Source of the DNA: Pyronema omphalodes
Taxonomy: Eukaryota; Ascomycota; Pezizomycetes; Pezizales; Pyronemataceae
NCBI GenBank assembly: GCA_024516155.1
Contig: JAJJXM010000003.1
Span: 310,001-374,000 of the forward strand
DNA: 64,000 nt
Reading direction: 5' to 3'
Shown here piece after piece: positions 60,513-64,000 of this stretch. The notes under the pieces were generated by a model that was given only the letters and a program-made list of their open reading frames with translations, was not told the origin of the DNA and ran no database searches. How positions within the stretch are numbered: the first letter of the stretch is position 1; each line of letters starts with the position of its first letter. A program made the position numbers and the translations under genes.

Positions 60513-61270
60513 CTAGAGAATCTTTGTATGTACTCTTGTGTGTTCATTGGTTGAAAAATATAGTTGCAGGTGGACACGGTAAACAACATTGAATGATTCA
60601 ACTCCGCCATGGAATAGGCAGTCGCCAGCATGGACGGCTAGAGTAGCTACAATTGGCCACTTAGGATATGTATCTTCATGACAAACAAAACAATGATATA
60701 CCCAGTCACCCGAGAGCGAGTACGTAGAGCCCTCCATAATTTCAACCGGCCACGTAGACAAGCACAAGAAAAAATATTGAACACTGCCGAAAATGCCACT
60801 GTTGCGGCCCGACATCTGCAACGACCACAAGTTCGCAATAGTGGCTGTGAAACTCGGCTTCAATCGGTATGTACCGCTCCAACGAACCCCACTGTAACCA
60901 GACGTGAGGGGGGCTTAATATCCCATCTATCGATATTCAACACCCAAGCCTCGTCACTGCGATATGATCTTCCTATGTAGCCCATCATATCACTGAACTC
61001 CTTGAGTTCGCCACCGTTATGCGCCCCATGGGGAAACCTTCAACCCCTGTCAGGCTGACCCGTCTGGCGTCCAGCATGACGCGCTTGCGACGCCAAAAAA
61101 TGACATCCAAGCCACAGCCAGCTACAAACGGACAGATCTCAGTTTCTGTATGTATCCCAAGGGCCGTTATCCAGCTGAATGTAAGGGTTTATCGTGGTGG
61201 TTCTCATAGGGATAAAATTCACCTAGTTTCTGAAACCCTTGTTGCAGATCTTGATCACAGGAAACTTGCA
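60513..61270 (-). pseudogene. Possible fragmented gene of unknown family
   Basis: The minus strand carries several protein-like blocks in different frames. One is INPYIQLDNGPWDTYRN (about 61190-61140). Another is ELKEFSDMMGYIGRSYRSDE continuing AWVLNIDRWDIKPPSR (about 61010-60900). A third, LKPSFTATIANLWSLQMSG, lies in the 116-codon frame 60513-60863. Stops or frame changes lie between them, and I found no convincing GT..AG joins for all. This may be a decayed gene or a gene with introns I mis-resolve. No family was recognised. Confidence 0.25.
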
Positions 61271-62953
61271 TATGGATGTAGAGTTTCGTGAGTGAGTCAT
61301 AAAATTATACGGTGTGTAGGACCATGTTCATGCATTAGAGAACTGTAACTATATGCGCAGCGCCGGCATCACTCACGCTCGTAGATGCGGTCATTAAGCG
61401 AATCCTATGATGGCTCGGGATCTTGTCATAGTTGATGTATCTATGCGTCAATTCTGTAGCTTTGACTGGAGGATCTAACCAGTATCTAACTAGTTAAACT
61501 ATCTAGAACAGTATCGGTTGACTCCGATACGTAGTTTGGTTGCCTAGAAATGAAGCTAGAGTAGTGCGTAGTCAATCCGTGCCAAAGATAGAAAAGACTA
61601 GCAAGAAATTGTAATTCGACTTTTGACAACAGTCAAGGAGTCAGGCAAGCAAGCAAGCAATCAGAACTTTGAATTATTTTCAATCAATGCAAGTATTTCG
61701 GGACGAGCTGCAAATAAGAAGGCAATCAGACTGCGATGTACATAGAGCGCATTCACAAGGCTTGCGAGGATCGTGTGGATTCCGCCGAGCATGGATTATG
61801 GATTATGGATAACGATAACTGCGGCTTCCAAGTTACGCGGCAGATAATGACTGCTTGCTTACAACATAGCCGCATGCCCCGTTTCACAACATTTGAAAAA
61901 TCAATTCATGCAAGGCTGGCTGGGATGCTGTGAAAAAGACGATGGGCTTCCAGGTGATTCTCAATCAATGCATGTATGTACATAGGTCGCAATACTTGAA
62001 AGCTCATAAATTTACCCAAATACATAGTAATGTAACATAAGTGTGGATCCCGGGATAATTCTGTGAAACAAAAGAGTACCCGGGCTACCTGAGGTAAATC
62101 TACTGCGCCAACGCCGCACTCGAGTAGTGGTGTTGAGGTTCAGTAATCGTATTGTGGCGCAGCCTCGTTGCTACATGTGTAGGAGTTGCTCAGTGGGATC
62201 CCGAGCCGTGAGTTAGGCAGCAGTTGTTGGTTGCTGCATGGCCACTAAGCAGAGCGGCGAACTCTATGTAAGGTACTACAGTACATGGAAAACTTCTGGG
62301 GAACTGTGTTACAGGAGATGAAGCTTCGCAGAGAGTGTGGACAGAAAGCCACGCAAAAATGCGGAGACGCACTATCATTGTTGTCATTGCGTATTTGTAG
62401 GTTCTACCTGAGGCACTGGTACCAATTTACTAAGCAGGCGCAAGCGGCGTATGTGCAGTCGATAAATATAACCATGATAAAAATTCTAACTATCCCCGTT
62501 CATTCATGAATGATCAACTTGCAGCACATGTTCAAACAGTGCAAGTTTAACCATTTCACCGTATCATTTTTTCCACAGCGGGTGGCGTAGAGTGCTCAAT
62601 TTCGAAGATCACATTGTGCTCAATTGACAACTCAATAAATATGCATTATTCATCCGCCAGCCAGTCTATATTTTGCTTAAACAGTAAAAAATTGTCCCCG
62701 GTATGCATATTCCTCCGAACTATAATGTCGGCATTAGGAGCTGCATTCTCGCCTTACGGGATGTAACAACACAATCAGGGGGCATAAATTACATTCTCAG
62801 TTTATTATACGTAACGGCCGTCACATTCCTTGGCTAAATGAGAAACAAACGAAAAACAACACCGGGCCAGAGTTCGCGATGGAGGTACAAGAAGTGGCAA
62901 CTTTGGTACAACATCTTTCCAACCTCACCGACCAAAAGCCTTAAATTCTTCGA

Positions 62954-63200
62954 AACGTAGATCAAAGTTTCTGTTTCTCAAAAATTCTTGAAAAATGTAA
63001 CAAGACATCATAATGTCTCACTAAATCAACGTGATCCATGATTTACAAGGAGCACTAGCCGGCAACGTAGATCAAAGTTTTTCTCGAGGTAATACACATC
63101 GTTATTATGCCTTCTTTCGGGGCATCAATCCTGCTGATCAAGGGCCTAATATTGTAACGTTGCTTCGTTGAGCAAAGTTTTTCGGGACTCGAAAGCTTGT
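62954..63200. repeat. Degenerate tandem repeat, about 110-bp period
   Basis: The 17-mer AACGTAGATCAAAGTTT occurs exactly at 62954-62970 and 63064-63080. A diverged third copy (AACGTTGCTTCGTTGAGCAA then AGTTTTTCGGGACTCG) begins near 63156. The second and third copies share the following TTTTTC.CG sequence. Confidence 0.6.
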
Positions 63201-64000
63201 TAGATAGTGTTCATGAATTCATCATGCAATATCCTCGTATCCTGCAGCACAACTCATATTGATAACCTTAGCCCCAGGACCGAAATCATGATCACAAAAC
63301 CCCCTCTTCTGGACCTAGTTCTATTGCATCCGTTCACCGGTAATTTCCAAAGATCCTGTAAGATTTGTGATATCAACTAGACCGACCGGAGTCTGGGTTC
63401 AATATATCGCCGCTCGCTTCCAGCCCATGACCAGCCAGACGGCCGCGGACGTACCTATGTAGACCTCATCACTACGAAGCGATGCTTTGAGCCACAATGC
63501 ATACAACCTGCGTCATGAGTATGTATCATGTCACTAACCGGATCCCCATAAATTGGATGATCTTGATCGATGTTGTAAATAAAGTTAATGATACAAAGGC
63601 TGCATGCATGCATTGCCAATACCGCCACCATAAGTCCCGCATAGGGCTACACTCACGTGTTCGGCTAGCTAGTCACATCGCACAGACCTCGTACTGTACA
63701 CCCATGGCAAGCTAGCTATGAATTAACCGGTGTTTAACGAATCAGGGCTTAGCTAGCTAGCTTGCCAGCTAGATGGCTAGCCTGGTATGTATGGCTGCAG
63801 TGATTTCCAGGGAACGAACAAGGAGTCTATGTAGGTAAGGAACTGGGGTGCATAAGGCTGTTCCGATATTTTAATCTCCCTATGCTACGCGCCACTTGAT
63901 CACCAGGTACATCGTCCAAGCTTTATTGCAATAGCCTTGATTAGAGTAGCTTAGCCTTAATTTTACATCTCCACCATATGTACATACATTTCAAAGATCC

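Larger units (their letters stand above)
59115..64000. other. Intergenic region to the end of the window
   Basis: About 4.9 kb with no intact gene. It contains a stretch of broken coding-like sequence on the minus strand (about 60510-61270, listed separately), a degenerate ~110-bp repeat at 62954-63200, and inverted GGCAAGCTAGCTA copies at 63706-63718 and 63754-63766. Other short frames on either strand have no recognisable domain. Confidence 0.45.

Noticed and set aside
62954..63200. Spaced short repeats resembling a CRISPR array
   Set aside because: Only two exact copies, diverged third, unequal spacers, and a eukaryotic nuclear context.

Overview
This is a gene-sparse nuclear window from a filamentous ascomycete (Pezizomycotina; a Leotiomycetes-type fungus is a guess, not shown). 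The evidence is short spliceosomal introns (50-190 nt) with GT..AG ends and CTAAC/CTGAC-like branch sites, fungal protein families (Sos7 kinetochore protein, Pho85-type cyclin, bZIP/DUF3425 protein, Hmx1-like heme oxygenase), and a tRNA-Pro with an intron in the anticodon loop. I find eleven protein-coding genes and one tRNA gene in 64 kb. Most of the remaining DNA is AT-rich and full of micro- and minisatellites and long G or C runs. Exon joins were worked out by hand from reading frame and family conservation.

Layout. 0.7-2.3 kb: MFS sugar transporter (+). 3.2-4.2 kb: tail-anchored heme oxygenase (-). 5.7-6.6 kb: kinetochore Sos7-like protein (-), divergent from mitochondrial adrenodoxin reductase Arh1 (+, 6.8-8.6 kb). 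Their shared 239-bp promoter has two MluI cell-cycle boxes. 8.6-11.7 kb: satellite-rich DNA. 11.72-13.17 kb: a 1446-bp non-autonomous element with ~235-bp terminal inverted repeats and a TA target duplication. 17.1-18.5 kb: Ser/Thr-rich protein of unknown function (+). 23.5-24.8 kb: RNase H1 with two hybrid-binding domains (+). 27.2-28.5 kb: bZIP-like regulator with a DUF3425 domain (-). 28.5-49 kb: about 20 kb holding one clear gene, a Pcl-type cyclin (-, 38.3-39.6 kb). 49.2-51.0 kb: uncharacterised protein with a Lys/Pro/Asn/Ala repeat tail (+), convergent with a mitochondrial methylglutaconyl-CoA hydratase (-, 51.2-52.1 kb). 52.5-53.4 kb: Gln-rich orphan protein (-). 54.6-55.2 kb: small secreted, probably GPI-anchored protein (+). 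55.2-64 kb: mostly non-coding, with tRNA-Pro(AGG) at 59.0 kb and two stretches of broken, coding-like sequence.

There is no operon-like or biosynthetic cluster. Heme degradation (heme oxygenase), mitochondrial electron supply to ferredoxin (Arh1) and leucine catabolism (the hydratase) are housekeeping functions that happen to lie in this window. The most distinctive non-genic feature is the long-TIR element at 11720-13165, which matches no element I recognise.
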